Source: a virus. From it: a stretch of 29,322 nt of DNA. Where the stretch lies: the IMG/VR virus record IMGVR_UViG_3300037042_002218, positions 1 to 29,322 of that record. One strand, written 5' to 3'. The position numbers and the translations under genes are program-made. Position 1 is the stretch's first letter. Every line of letters begins with the position of its first letter. Positions 1-6,902 of this stretch are shown here, in pieces. Below the pieces are notes generated by a model. It saw nothing but the letters and a program-made list of their open reading frames with translations, made no database searches and was not told where the DNA came from.

Positions 1-266
1 TTAACACCATTCAGTTCAAATCTATCCATAAACTTTGGTGTATCTAATGGAATCAATGACATAATATATGCTGCAATATAACTTAACTCCTGATAATCAC
101 TCTCCAATAAATCTTCTATTGGTGCTCCTGTTACCAAATTCACCAACTTTGCGGAGAAATAATCATCACTGAATAAATCTTTTACCTTATATATTTTACT
201 GTAATTCTCTATTGAGATAAATTGTGGGATGTTATATTCCTTATCTTCTATTTTAAATTTCATCAT
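1..266 (-). CDS. Partial protein, possible tail assembly chaperone
   Basis: The frame is open from ATG at 266 to the left edge, so the C-terminus lies outside the window (about 88 residues visible). The start ATG overlaps the terminase TGA as ATGA, the usual sign of translational coupling; a second ATG follows directly. The visible protein has a short beta-like N-terminus (MKFKIEDKEYNIPQF), then mostly helical sequence containing LVNLVTGAPIEDL and a hydrophobic stretch near residues 72-82. The pattern of a small beta start, a LxxLTG-like turn and amphipathic helices resembles phage tail assembly chaperones, but this is pattern memory and not a proven match. If right, its place after the large terminase and far from the tape measure gene would be unusual. 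Confidence 0.6.
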   Translation of the reverse strand, partial: MMKFKIEDKEYNIPQFISIENYSKIYKVKDLFSDDYFSAKLVNLVTGAPIEDLLESDYQELSYIAAYIMSLIPLDTPKFMDRFELNGV

Positions 267-1591
267 ACAAACGCTATTGCGTACCTACCGGTACTTTTTA
301 AATTCTTTATTTCATAATACATTCTTAACATTATACTATCCGCCAAATCGGGTGACCTATCTCCTAACATACGTTTCATTTGGTCCTTACCTATTACTCC
401 TACCTTACCATCTTTCTCTACGTCCTTTAACTTTACTGCTAATAGTTGATTAGTTAAATCATCTACCATAACTGGATCCATTATATTAATACTAACTTTT
501 CCCTGTTTAATCAAGTCTGAAAGTTTGACATAACATTGTGATTTAAGGTTGGTAAAGTTCTGATCGTGTAAAGGTCTTGCGTTGTTGACAAATGGTGTAC
601 ACTTAATCATATCAACGAGTGGACCACCAACACCATCAGAGTCTGCAATAACTTGTTGAGGATGTATCCCATGTTTAGATATTAGTTCTTTTATGTGTTG
701 AGATAATGTTAAGGTATCTATCTTATTATATTTTATTACTTCTACTATTGTAAGTCCCACCCAAATTGATATAACTGTACTATCACTACCAAAACGTGCA
801 ACGTCTATACAGATATATTTCTTATCTAATGGATTTGGTGCTTGTTTATAACATGAATTACTTATATCATCAAAGGTAAATAGTGCGTCAAGTTCTTCAT
901 TGTAATTCCAATCCCCTAATAACAATCTTTTACGTTGTTCTGATGGTAATGTGTTCAACATATCTACATAACTCTGTGGTAAATAAGGGTTGTCCATCGG
1001 TAATGCTGGCACAAATTGAATATTGTTTGGCAATCTTCCCTCACTATATGGGATATAAAAGTCCTTTTTAATGAACCCTTGTGATGGGTTCGTGGTCATT
1101 AATATCTTGCCAATCAAATTGTGTTCGTTTAATTTAAAACGGATACGGGATTTAACAATGTTATACGCCGTTCGTGTTACCTGTGAAGCTTCCTCAATGA
1201 CAGCACAAGTAATTTCAAGACCCGCAAGACTATCAAAGTTCGGGTCGCTTGGTTTATACTCAAGGTCTTTTAATATTATTTCTGATTTATTATTGAATGT
1301 AATTGTATTACTCTGTCCGTTATAGTTGTAATGTTTCTCCGCTTCCATCCCACTCATCTTCATCACCTCAAATAAAGTATTAAGTGATGTTTGTTTAAGT
1401 GATGATAAAGTTGTACGACCTAATAAACATCTGATACCAGGATACTTGATGCACATAGCAACCAACCACAATGACGCCAACATAGACTTACCACCACCCG
1501 CTGAACCACCATAACATATTTCAGTTGTGGTATCATCCATCAGATATTCAAACGCTACTGTTTGACGTTTGGTTAGTTTAATCGTTGACAT
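263..1591 (-). CDS. terL: Terminase large subunit (ATPase and nuclease)
   Basis: This is the packaging motor: an ATPase that pumps DNA into the prohead and a nuclease that cuts the concatemer. Counting from the chosen start (442 aa), Walker A GGSAGGGKS is at 28-36, the Walker B strand with catalytic acid (AVIEEAS) at about 130-136, and the coupling motif TTNPS at about 166-170. The RNase H-like nuclease has acidic residues in DVARFGSD (263-270), DSDGVGGP (317-324) and SPDLADS near the C-terminus. The length is normal for the family. I chose ATG at 1591 because AGGA lies just upstream and the overlap with the preceding methyltransferase is only 14 bp; an ATG at 1636 would add 15 residues before the conserved domain. 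Identification is secure. Confidence 0.96.
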   Translation of the reverse strand: MSTIKLTKRQTVAFEYLMDDTTTEICYGGSAGGGKSMLASLWLVAMCIKYPGIRCLLGRTTLSSLKQTSLNTLFEVMKMSGMEAEKHYNYNGQSNTITFNNKSEIILKDLEYKPSDPNFDSLAGLEITCAVIEEASQVTRTAYNIVKSRIRFKLNEHNLIGKILMTTNPSQGFIKKDFYIPYSEGRLPNNIQFVPALPMDNPYLPQSYVDMLNTLPSEQRKRLLLGDWNYNEELDALFTFDDISNSCYKQAPNPLDKKYICIDVARFGSDSTVISIWVGLTIVEVIKYNKIDTLTLSQHIKELISKHGIHPQQVIADSDGVGGPLVDMIKCTPFVNNARPLHDQNFTNLKSQCYVKLSDLIKQGKVSINIMDPVMVDDLTNQLLAVKLKDVEKDGKVGVIGKDQMKRMLGDRSPDLADSIMLRMYYEIKNLKSTGRYAIAFV

Positions 1592-2126
1592 ACATTCCTG
1601 ATGGTTTATAATGTTTATTGGAATTATTATGTTCAAGATGTACGAACATTAAATCCTTTGGTAAGAATTTGGAACAGAAATAAGAATTATTAAATGATGA
1701 TGTATTACCATCAAATGAAACCTTCTTATCTACTATTAATAACTGTAAGTCTTTATCCAAGAAAAACTCACCTACCTCCTGATAGTTTAATATAGGTAGT
1801 CCTAATATTAATGCAAAGGGTTTCCCCAATTTATATAATCTATTCAATACTTCTAACTTACGAGTAAAGGGTGGATTTGAGACCACACAATCATAGTATG
1901 GAGGTTCATATTCAAAAAAGTCATAACCATCTTCTATGTGTCCGTAAATTACTTTATGACCCTGTTTGGTTATTTGTTGTACAAACTCACTTTCAAATTT
2001 ATCAAATGGACACCATACAACACTATTTGGTTTTATATATTGAATGATTGGTTCAACCAATATTGATGGTGTATAATATTCATCTTTATCTTTTGTTCTA
2101 AAGTGTGCTGAATTAATTGTGGACAT
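1578..2126 (-). CDS. NPPF-type SAM-dependent DNA methyltransferase-like protein
   Basis: A 182-residue protein with features of small phage N6-adenine methyltransferases: DEYYTP at 15-20, a loop WCPFDKFES at 38-46 where the SAM-binding motif normally sits, and the catalytic motif NPPF at 84-87 (consensus D/N/S-PP-Y/F). The SAM motif is degenerate, with no GxG, as is common in small phage relatives. The likely target is adenine in DNA, but with such a short protein an RNA or other substrate cannot be excluded. It overlaps the glycosyltransferase upstream and TerL downstream by 14 bp each, so it is translated with the packaging genes. It could protect the phage genome from restriction or mark DNA for packaging; both are inferences. 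Confidence 0.72.
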   Translation of the reverse strand: MSTINSAHFRTKDKDEYYTPSILVEPIIQYIKPNSVVWCPFDKFESEFVQQITKQGHKVIYGHIEDGYDFFEYEPPYYDCVVSNPPFTRKLEVLNRLYKLGKPFALILGLPILNYQEVGEFFLDKDLQLLIVDKKVSFDGNTSSFNNSYFCSKFLPKDLMFVHLEHNNSNKHYKPSGMYVND

Positions 2127-2694
2127 ATAATACTTTATTTACCTTACCATACTTTGCCATTGGAAACTTTTTAGAATAATCCTCCACATATTTCCAATCA
2201 GATTGTGCAAAGGTTGTATCTAATTTTATTTTCTTACCCATATTAGTCTTAACCATAAAACATCCTATATCTATTTTACCATATTCTACTTTACAATCAA
2301 TTGGTATATAATTATCATCTACCCAATTATGAACCATTAAACAGAACACAAAGTGTTTATCCTTTCCCATGTTCAACATATTCTCAACAAACGTAGGTAC
2401 ATAATAATTATCTTCCCCTGTCATAATCGTCCATTCTTCTGTAGCATGTTCAAGTCCGTAGTTTCTTGGAGTGTGTCCCCAATCATTATATCTTTCAGGT
2501 AAGTTGGTGAATTTAATCCTATCATCATTAATGAGATTTAGGAACGAATTAAGACGGTCTAAATTATCTTCAGGTATATTATCTCCTACGATATGTATCT
2601 TCCAATTAGGGTTACTCTGTGCAAGAAGGGAACATACTATTGTGAATAGATGTTCTGTTCTGTTATAAGTTGGTATTATAAATTCAATTCCCAT
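2113..2694 (-). CDS. GT-A fold glycosyltransferase, family 2-like
   Basis: A 193-residue glycosyltransferase. The nucleotide-sugar binding start FIIPTYNR (residues 5-12) is the hallmark of GT2 enzymes. A conserved segment with TPRNYGLEHA at 75-84 leads into MTGEDN at 91-96, where GED/EDN takes the place of the metal-binding DxD. The C-terminal half is short, giving a minimal GT-A domain without membrane segments, so it is probably soluble and acts in the host cytoplasm. It overlaps the next glycosyltransferase by 11 bp and the methyltransferase by 14 bp. The acceptor is unknown: virion protein, modified base or host glycan are all possible. The family call is firm; the substrate is not visible from sequence. 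Confidence 0.85.
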   Translation of the reverse strand: MGIEFIIPTYNRTEHLFTIVCSLLAQSNPNWKIHIVGDNIPEDNLDRLNSFLNLINDDRIKFTNLPERYNDWGHTPRNYGLEHATEEWTIMTGEDNYYVPTFVENMLNMGKDKHFVFCLMVHNWVDDNYIPIDCKVEYGKIDIGCFMVKTNMGKKIKLDTTFAQSDWKYVEDYSKKFPMAKYGKVNKVLYVHN

Positions 2695-3403
2695 ATAAAA
2701 AGTTGTACGCTGATAAGTCTTCTACTTCGTTATTCATATTCATTTCTTCATCCCATCTGTTATAATCATGTGGTATATCACAATCAACTCTACCTCTCTT
2801 ACATCTTAACTCCCAATCCTCTTTTGTTTTGTTATGGTAGTGATTGATATATGCAACATCTGATGGACCATTAGGATTAAATGGTCCTTGAAATATCTTA
2901 CCGTTTGTATCCATTGACGCACCAATTGTATTATGTGGTAGTTGCATCCTTTCACTTGACCTTTTATTAACCAATACTTTTATGTGTGGGTCAATAGTGT
3001 TATTTCTCATTGGGAACTGTTTTATGAGACTGTCTCCTTCTCGTGATACTTTACCCAAGTTTCCATAGATAAACCAATTTAGACCTATTACATTTGTTTT
3101 ATCACTATATTCTTCTATTAGTTCTTTGATGTTGTTATGTTTCTTTAATACAATAAACTCATCACAGTCAATAAATCCTACCCAATCATATTCTCTTTCA
3201 GTATCAAGGAAGTGATTATACGTTGGTACTTGAATTGACCTACCATCACTAATTCTTTTCTCAAGGATAGGATGTTCTAATTCACATCTCCAATCGTTCT
3301 GATACATAATCACCTTATCAAATCCTAACTTTTGATTATAGTCCAACCATTCTTTTAAGTAATAGTCTTCCCATCTTGCAACACATACTAATACTACCTT
3401 CAT
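2684..3403 (-). CDS. GT-A glycosyltransferase, GT92/GT2_4-like
   Basis: A 239-residue enzyme that begins MKVVLVCVARWEDYYLKEWL, matching the start of the GT92 / Glyco_tranf_2_4 group (new-address motif followed by W-x-D/E-YH/YN and LGFDKVIMYQND). The metal-binding motif is clear: GFIDCDEF around 77-83. A C-terminal HNPH-like element is partly present as INHYHNKTKEDW near 186-197. No membrane segment is seen, so it should be cytoplasmic. It directly follows the SAM methyltransferase without a gap and overlaps the GT2 gene, so the two transferases and the methyltransferase probably work on one glycan. The exact sugar and acceptor cannot be told from the sequence. Confidence 0.83.
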   Translation of the reverse strand: MKVVLVCVARWEDYYLKEWLDYNQKLGFDKVIMYQNDWRCELEHPILEKRISDGRSIQVPTYNHFLDTEREYDWVGFIDCDEFIVLKKHNNIKELIEEYSDKTNVIGLNWFIYGNLGKVSREGDSLIKQFPMRNNTIDPHIKVLVNKRSSERMQLPHNTIGASMDTNGKIFQGPFNPNGPSDVAYINHYHNKTKEDWELRCKRGRVDCDIPHDYNRWDEEMNMNNEVEDLSAYNFLYGN

Positions 3404-3967
3404 TTATATATATTTTATCCAACTATTATCTTTAAAAACCTTATCAGGTTTCCCAAACATTTCATTTACTGCTTCATATACTCCAACCAAATGTTCTATT
3501 TGATTAGTGTAGTCATGACCACCAATCACTCCACCCTTTTTAACAAGTGGTAGGTAGTTGATAATATCTGTCTTAACTCCCTCGTATGTGTGGAGTCCAT
3601 CCAAATATATAAAATCATATGTCTCACTATTCAGTTCTTTAACTGCGTTGTCTGATGTTTCTATAATGGTCTGTATGTTTGAATGAACGGTAATTCTATC
3701 CAAGTATGTTTGATATACATTATCAAATTCAAATAGATATGACGTTGGGTCTTTATCATCGTACCCCTCTAAAAATGGATCTACTGCAATAACTTTCTTA
3801 AATGATTGTGCAAACAGTACGGTACTTTCACCAACGAATGAACCAATCTCTATCATTGTTTTATTGGAATTGTCCCCCAATTCTTTTATCAGGTCTAATA
3901 AACCTTCGGTTGATACTTGGTCTCTCATCCAAGTCTGTTCTTTATTTGTTGTGTATTTCATAGTCAA
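3404..3967 (-). CDS. Class I SAM methyltransferase (Methyltransf_24 type)
   Basis: A 187-residue Rossmann-fold methyltransferase. Motif I is EIGSFVGES at 40-48, the acidic ribose-binding residue follows in VDPF at 62-65, and motif IV with its following helix reads YLDGLHTYEGVKTDI at 121-135. It then has LVKKGGVIGGHDY at 141-153, typical of PF13578 enzymes that often methylate sugars or small glycan precursors. The next genes are two glycosyltransferases, which fits a sugar O-methyltransferase role. A second ATG two codons in is an equally possible start. It is separated by only 33 bp from the small terminase gene upstream. The family is sure; sugar as substrate is inferred from the neighbours. 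Confidence 0.85.
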   Translation of the reverse strand: MTMKYTTNKEQTWMRDQVSTEGLLDLIKELGDNSNKTMIEIGSFVGESTVLFAQSFKKVIAVDPFLEGYDDKDPTSYLFEFDNVYQTYLDRITVHSNIQTIIETSDNAVKELNSETYDFIYLDGLHTYEGVKTDIINYLPLVKKGGVIGGHDYTNQIEHLVGVYEAVNEMFGKPDKVFKDNSWIKYI

Positions 3968-4000
3968 AAACGAGGTTTTTCAGGCGTGTTATTAAAAAAA

Positions 4001-4405
4001 TTAGTCCTTATCTAAAAGGATATTTAACGATAATGAATTTCCATTAGACGTAATGTCAATCTTCTTCGTACCTTCAAGAGAATGTATTTTAGCAATATCC
4101 GCAAGTACCTCTCTCTCAACTCTTTTATTTCTTTCATCTCTGCATCTTTTAAGTAAGTCATATAATTGATTTAAATGATTCTCAAGTATCTCCTCTTGGT
4201 CTTGAGAATATCTTTCTTTTAGTCTTTTTCTTGCTTCCGCCCAATATGTTTCAGCATGCCTCACACTTACTCCAAATTCTTTTGCTGCTTTCTCAGCAAA
4301 CTCGTTATACCCCAAATGTTCGTATAACATCATTTCATATACTCGGGTCATTACTTTTTCAAACTCTACTTCGTTTGTTTTACGACCACCTATTCCTTTA
4401 GCCAT
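4001..4405 (-). CDS. terS: Terminase small subunit
   Basis: A 134-residue basic protein with an N-terminal helical DNA-binding region. The helix-turn-helix portion lies about at 28-60 (FAEKAAKEFGVSVRHAETYW), followed by a long charged helix (about 62-110) suited to oligomerisation, and a polar tail ending LSLNILLDKD. Small terminases recognise the packaging site and regulate TerL, and this size and architecture match. Its start overlaps the stop of the upstream gene as TAATG. TerL lies four genes downstream in the same operon, so the pair is split by a 2.4-kb modification cargo. I am confident of the role from architecture and context, less so from direct sequence match. Confidence 0.8.
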   Translation of the reverse strand: MAKGIGGRKTNEVEFEKVMTRVYEMMLYEHLGYNEFAEKAAKEFGVSVRHAETYWAEARKRLKERYSQDQEEILENHLNQLYDLLKRCRDERNKRVEREVLADIAKIHSLEGTKKIDITSNGNSLSLNILLDKD

Positions 4406-4740
4406 TATATTACGTTTAATTTAAGTACCTCGTTTATATAATTCTTTAACTTTCTTACCTGTACATTCATACATGCGGTACATCCAAAGTCAAATGGTTC
4501 ATCAAATATAAATTGATAAACTTTATTTATAAACTCCTTTTTATTTTGGTCTCTATTTCCTAATTCTATATAAGCAAGTCTAATATCTTCTGGCGATGGG
4601 ATGAATGGTATTAATACATCATCTTCAATTATAGGTTGTAATTCTGTTATAGTCTTTTTCTTTTTACAAGACTTACACCCTTTCTTAATCTTACCATCCG
4701 ATTTTTTACTTTCTAATAATTCTTTTAATTCTTTATCCAT
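4405..4740 (-). CDS. Small cysteine-motif protein of unknown function
   Basis: A 111-residue protein with two CxxC pairs. The first is in GCKSCKKKK at about 21-29, after a charged helix; the second is in GCTACMNVQVRKL near 86-98. Between them is a helical region with FIPSPEDIRLAYIELGN. Four cysteines in two pairs could bind one zinc ion, with the lysine run contacting nucleic acid. It lies directly upstream of the small terminase (1-bp overlap), so a packaging or late-gene role is plausible. I do not recognise a named family. The upstream small gene also begins with a CxC-lysine motif, which hints that the two proteins are functionally related. Confidence 0.72.
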   Translation of the reverse strand: MDKELKELLESKKSDGKIKKGCKSCKKKKTITELQPIIEDDVLIPFIPSPEDIRLAYIELGNRDQNKKEFINKVYQFIFDEPFDFGCTACMNVQVRKLKNYINEVLKLNVI

Positions 4741-4873
4741 TATCTTGTATTGGTTCTATTGTATCTAAATTATTATACCAATCTTCCACCACTGGTGTTG
4801 GTTCGGGTGTTGGTTCAGGTATTGGTTGTGGACTAAATACTGATACTGGTGTCTGTTTCTTGCAGTTGCACAT
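4733..4873 (-). CDS. 46-aa cysteine and PE/PT-repeat peptide
   Basis: A short frame that fills the gap between two neighbouring genes. It starts at ATG 4873 inside the end of the upstream gene (41-bp overlap in another frame) and ends in TAA 4735-4733 just inside the next gene. The product begins MCNCKK, continues into a proline-rich tract PIPEPTPEPTP (residues 17-27) and ends in an acidic, aromatic tail (EDWYNNLDTIEPIQ). It closes what would otherwise be a 92-bp gap in a tightly overlapping operon, and its organised composition supports a real gene. Function is unknown; a metal-binding or membrane-proximal anchor at the CxC end is a guess. Confidence 0.6.
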   Translation of the reverse strand: MCNCKKQTPVSVFSPQPIPEPTPEPTPVVEDWYNNLDTIEPIQDNG

Positions 4874-5027
4874 TTGGATCTAATTTTATTTCTTCTATTT
4901 TATTATCAATATAATTTTTTATATCTTCTTCTGTTGGTATCTTTAAGTTTCTTTCTTCCCCCTGAATATTCTTTACAATATCCCTTTTCATCTTTCTTCT
5001 CATTCTTCTTGTTGCTGTACTACTCAT
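4833..5027 (-). CDS. Small basic/acidic two-part protein, unknown
   Basis: A 64-residue protein with a very basic N-terminus (ATRRMRRKMKRD) followed by a helical acidic half (EEDIKNYIDNKIEEIKLD). It overlaps the sigma-like gene upstream by 8 bp and the 46-aa peptide downstream by 41 bp, so it belongs to the same polycistronic message. The basic head suggests nucleic acid binding. I do not recognise a family. The long overlap with the next frame is itself evidence that both frames are constrained. Confidence 0.65.
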   Translation of the reverse strand: MSSTATRRMRRKMKRDIVKNIQGEERNLKIPTEEDIKNYIDNKIEEIKLDPNVQLQETDTSISI

Positions 5028-5535
5028 TGTTATATCTTTTAAATGTATTATGTCTTACCTGTGATTTTGTTTCCTTTACATATCTTCCTATTGAGGGTAA
5101 TGTTATTCGTGTATCCACACTTACTTTCTTTAATGATCCAAGTACCATATACTTCTCAAATATTATCTTGTTGAACCAATTCACCTCCCCAAATTCTTCC
5201 TCCATTATCTCCATGAACCTATGTGATTCCATATCACTCTCTTGGTTCATTACCTGTATTGCTTCATTCAATTCAACTGTGGTGATATTACTTCTCTTAT
5301 GTTTCTTATAGAACGGTGAAGACTCATAACACCAATTGACCATCAACATCCTTATAATATAATACTTTATACTATTATCGTCAAGTTGTAATTTTAATTC
5401 TTTCTTATCATATAATTGAAGGACTACTTCGTGAAGTAATTCATACGCCCAATCATCATTCTTTGTGTATTTCTTTGCTATTGATAATAACAAGTAATAA
5501 TTATTGGTGATGTATTTTTCTATTTCAATCTTCAT
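5020..5535 (-). CDS. Sigma-70-family-like RNA polymerase sigma factor
   Basis: A 171-residue protein with the outline of a small (ECF-size) sigma factor. Residues 13-70 match region 2: LLLSIAKKYTKNDDWAYELL, then HEVVLQLYDK and an IKYYIIRMLMVNWCY segment ending in a basic patch (YKKHKR). Residues 120-167 look like region 4, with LGSLKKVSVDTRITLPSIGR as the helix-turn-helix core and a basic end (KSQVRHNTFKR). Sigma factors of this type occur in Bacteroidota phages, where they are thought to direct host polymerase to phage promoters. Its place at the top of the terminase operon, near a DNA-binding zinc protein, suits a middle or late regulator. Homology is remote, so a sigma-derived adaptor without promoter specificity is the alternative. 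Confidence 0.68.
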   Translation of the reverse strand: MKIEIEKYITNNYYLLLSIAKKYTKNDDWAYELLHEVVLQLYDKKELKLQLDDNSIKYYIIRMLMVNWCYESSPFYKKHKRSNITTVELNEAIQVMNQESDMESHRFMEIMEEEFGEVNWFNKIIFEKYMVLGSLKKVSVDTRITLPSIGRYVKETKSQVRHNTFKRYNNE

Positions 5536-5788
5536 TCAGTATTGTTCTTATATCATTCAGACATTGACAAATTTCATATTGTTCCAAATGTTCATTTGAT
5601 ATTATACTACTTTCTAATACCTCATCCAAGAAAGTAATACGGTTTATGACAGGATCTAATTCCTTATCTATCGTGGTTAATAACATATCTATTAGTTTAT
5701 TACACAATGCTCGTTTCTCTTTCTTTGTAAATTGACAATACTCTTTTGGAATATCTATATAACCTATCTCATCATGTTGTCTTTCCAT
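5525..5788 (-). CDS. Hypothetical helical protein
   Basis: An 87-residue protein of unrecognised family. The sequence is mostly predicted helix: FTKKEKRALCNKLIDMLLTT, a second helix through INRITFLDEVLE, and a last helix EICQCLNDIRTIL. It is acidic overall and has no membrane segment or metal motif beyond isolated cysteines. It overlaps the zinc-ribbon/HTH gene upstream by 17 bp and the sigma-like gene downstream by 11 bp. A small partner protein of the sigma-like factor (for instance an anti-sigma or co-activator) is possible from position only. Confidence 0.62.
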   Translation of the reverse strand: MERQHDEIGYIDIPKEYCQFTKKEKRALCNKLIDMLLTTIDKELDPVINRITFLDEVLESSIISNEHLEQYEICQCLNDIRTILNED

Positions 5789-6446
5789 AATAATCTCTTA
5801 TTAACTTTCTTATTGTGGTGTGGGAACATCCATAAATAGTAGCTAAATCAAAAAAGTTATTACCGTTATTATAATCTCTTATAACATCATCTACCTTTTT
5901 ATGTATTGGTAACCTCTTTCTACCACCAGACATATTACCATATCTTTTCTTCTTTGTTGGAATCACATTAGTCCATACCTTATCCTTATCCTTGATACCT
6001 TCCTTTGACCAAACACCATTATCATTATAAGTCCATCCCATTAATTCCAATACCCAAAATGTTTGTTCCTTTTGATATATATCTACATATGTATTTGGAT
6101 AGTACGATACCCTTTCACTACCACCTCTATCTTTACTTTTTTCAATTACCTTTTCCTTGTAATTTTTAAGGTTACATTCCTTACAATTCTTAAACGCTGT
6201 ACCTCTTGGTGAATGATAAAAATTATCTAAACATTTATATTCATTACAAGTAAAACATTGTTTCCAATCATCCGGTATTACTGGTACCGGTATAGGTTGA
6301 GATTTTATCTTTAATTTATATTTTCTATATCCTAATCTCATACAAGGTGTACAGGTTTTTCTTGTATAATTTTTTTGACGATTTTTATGCCAATATGTTT
6401 CGTATTGTTCTATTGGTCTATCAACTTTACAATGTGTACATATCAT
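5772..6446 (-). CDS. Two-zinc-ribbon protein with C-terminal HTH
   Basis: A 224-residue DNA-binding protein. Two zinc sites are visible: C3/C6 with C32/C35, and C64/C67 with C88/C91. Each has an aromatic/basic middle similar to the short zinc modules that accompany phage HNH or homing endonucleases (CxxC-x(~20-25)-CxxC followed by a basic helix). The central region (about 120-165) has KEQTFWVLELMGWTYNDNG. The C-terminal 40 residues form a clear helix-turn-helix, FFDLATIYGCSHTTIRKLIR, of the HTH_23/Hin recombinase type. No HNH catalytic triad is evident, so I favour a transcription regulator over a nuclease. It leads the operon that continues with the sigma-like factor, with a terminator-like hairpin immediately upstream. 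Confidence 0.7.
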   Translation of the reverse strand: MICTHCKVDRPIEQYETYWHKNRQKNYTRKTCTPCMRLGYRKYKLKIKSQPIPVPVIPDDWKQCFTCNEYKCLDNFYHSPRGTAFKNCKECNLKNYKEKVIEKSKDRGGSERVSYYPNTYVDIYQKEQTFWVLELMGWTYNDNGVWSKEGIKDKDKVWTNVIPTKKKRYGNMSGGRKRLPIHKKVDDVIRDYNNGNNFFDLATIYGCSHTTIRKLIRDYYGKTT

Positions 6447-6460
6447 AAATACTTTAAATT

Positions 6461-6508
6461 ATATAAAAAGACCCAGTACCTTTGATGGAGCAATTTCGGA
6501 TACTGGGT
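6461..6508 (-). terminator. Terminator or leader hairpin on the minus strand
   Basis: On the minus strand an 8-bp perfect stem, ACCCAGTA with TACTGGGT (6508-6501 and 6478-6471), encloses 22 nt and is followed by CTTTTTATATAA. This looks like a rho-independent terminator or attenuator between the small genes (6557-6902) and the zinc/HTH gene. The long loop is atypical, and T-runs occur on both sides, so it could also act on plus-strand transcripts or be a leader structure. Confidence 0.5.
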
Positions 6509-6556
6509 TTTGAGCGAAAATTGTTTTAGAACTTTCTATTATTAAATATAATTAAA

Positions 6557-6772
6557 CTAATCTGGATCTTCAAGAGATAAAAATTCTTTTACTTTTTTGA
6601 TATTCTTTCCATACTGGTTGAGTATTATATTATCACCGGAACTTCGTTCTGTTGAGGATAGTTTCTCAATTAAAGATATATATTCATTTCTACTTGTTTG
6701 TGGCAAGGAATAAAATTCTTTCATTGTTAATTCTTTATCTCTCCAATTCCATCCTTTATTTACTTTTTCCAT
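6557..6772 (-). CDS. Hypothetical small protein
   Basis: A 71-residue charged protein with a tryptophan-rich start (KGWNWRDKELTMKEFYSLPQ) and a helical remainder ending in EFLSLEDPD. It resembles no family I can name. It overlaps the preceding 48-aa frame by 17 bp, which supports coupled translation. It is followed by the hairpin at 6461-6508, so these two small genes may form their own short transcript ahead of the regulator genes. Confidence 0.6.
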   Translation of the reverse strand: MEKVNKGWNWRDKELTMKEFYSLPQTSRNEYISLIEKLSSTERSSGDNIILNQYGKNIKKVKEFLSLEDPD

Positions 6773-6902
6773 ATCTTTTATTCAATTTGCACGCTCTGGT
6801 TTTTCTTAACTTTTTACTTGTAAAGTATTGTTGTGTTGGTTCATTTCCTTTCAAGTAAATTACATTTCCTACTTTTGCTAATACTTCTTGTTTATTTTTC
6901 AT
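6756..6902 (-). CDS. 48-aa basic peptide, first gene of left operon
   Basis: A short frame from ATG 6902 to TAA 6758-6756. The product is lysine- and arginine-rich (KVGNVIYLKGNEPTQQYF, then TSKKLRKTRACKLNKRYGK). It is the gene nearest the divergent intergenic region and overlaps the next gene by 17 bp. A TATATTTATA box lies about 15-25 bp upstream of the start. The organised, strongly basic C-terminus suggests a small nucleic-acid-binding protein, but function is unknown and a short chance frame cannot be fully ruled out. Confidence 0.52.
   Translation of the reverse strand: MKNKQEVLAKVGNVIYLKGNEPTQQYFTSKKLRKTRACKLNKRYGKSK

Noticed and set aside
4874-5311. 145-residue plus-strand open frame over the sigma-like gene
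   Set aside because: It is an antisense shadow: very rich in L, F, S and Y, with no start signals, and it overlaps several minus-strand genes that are better supported.
5772-6446. HNH homing endonuclease
   Set aside because: The zinc ribbons resemble those next to HNH domains, but no H-N-H catalytic residues in the right order are seen, and the C-terminus is an HTH.
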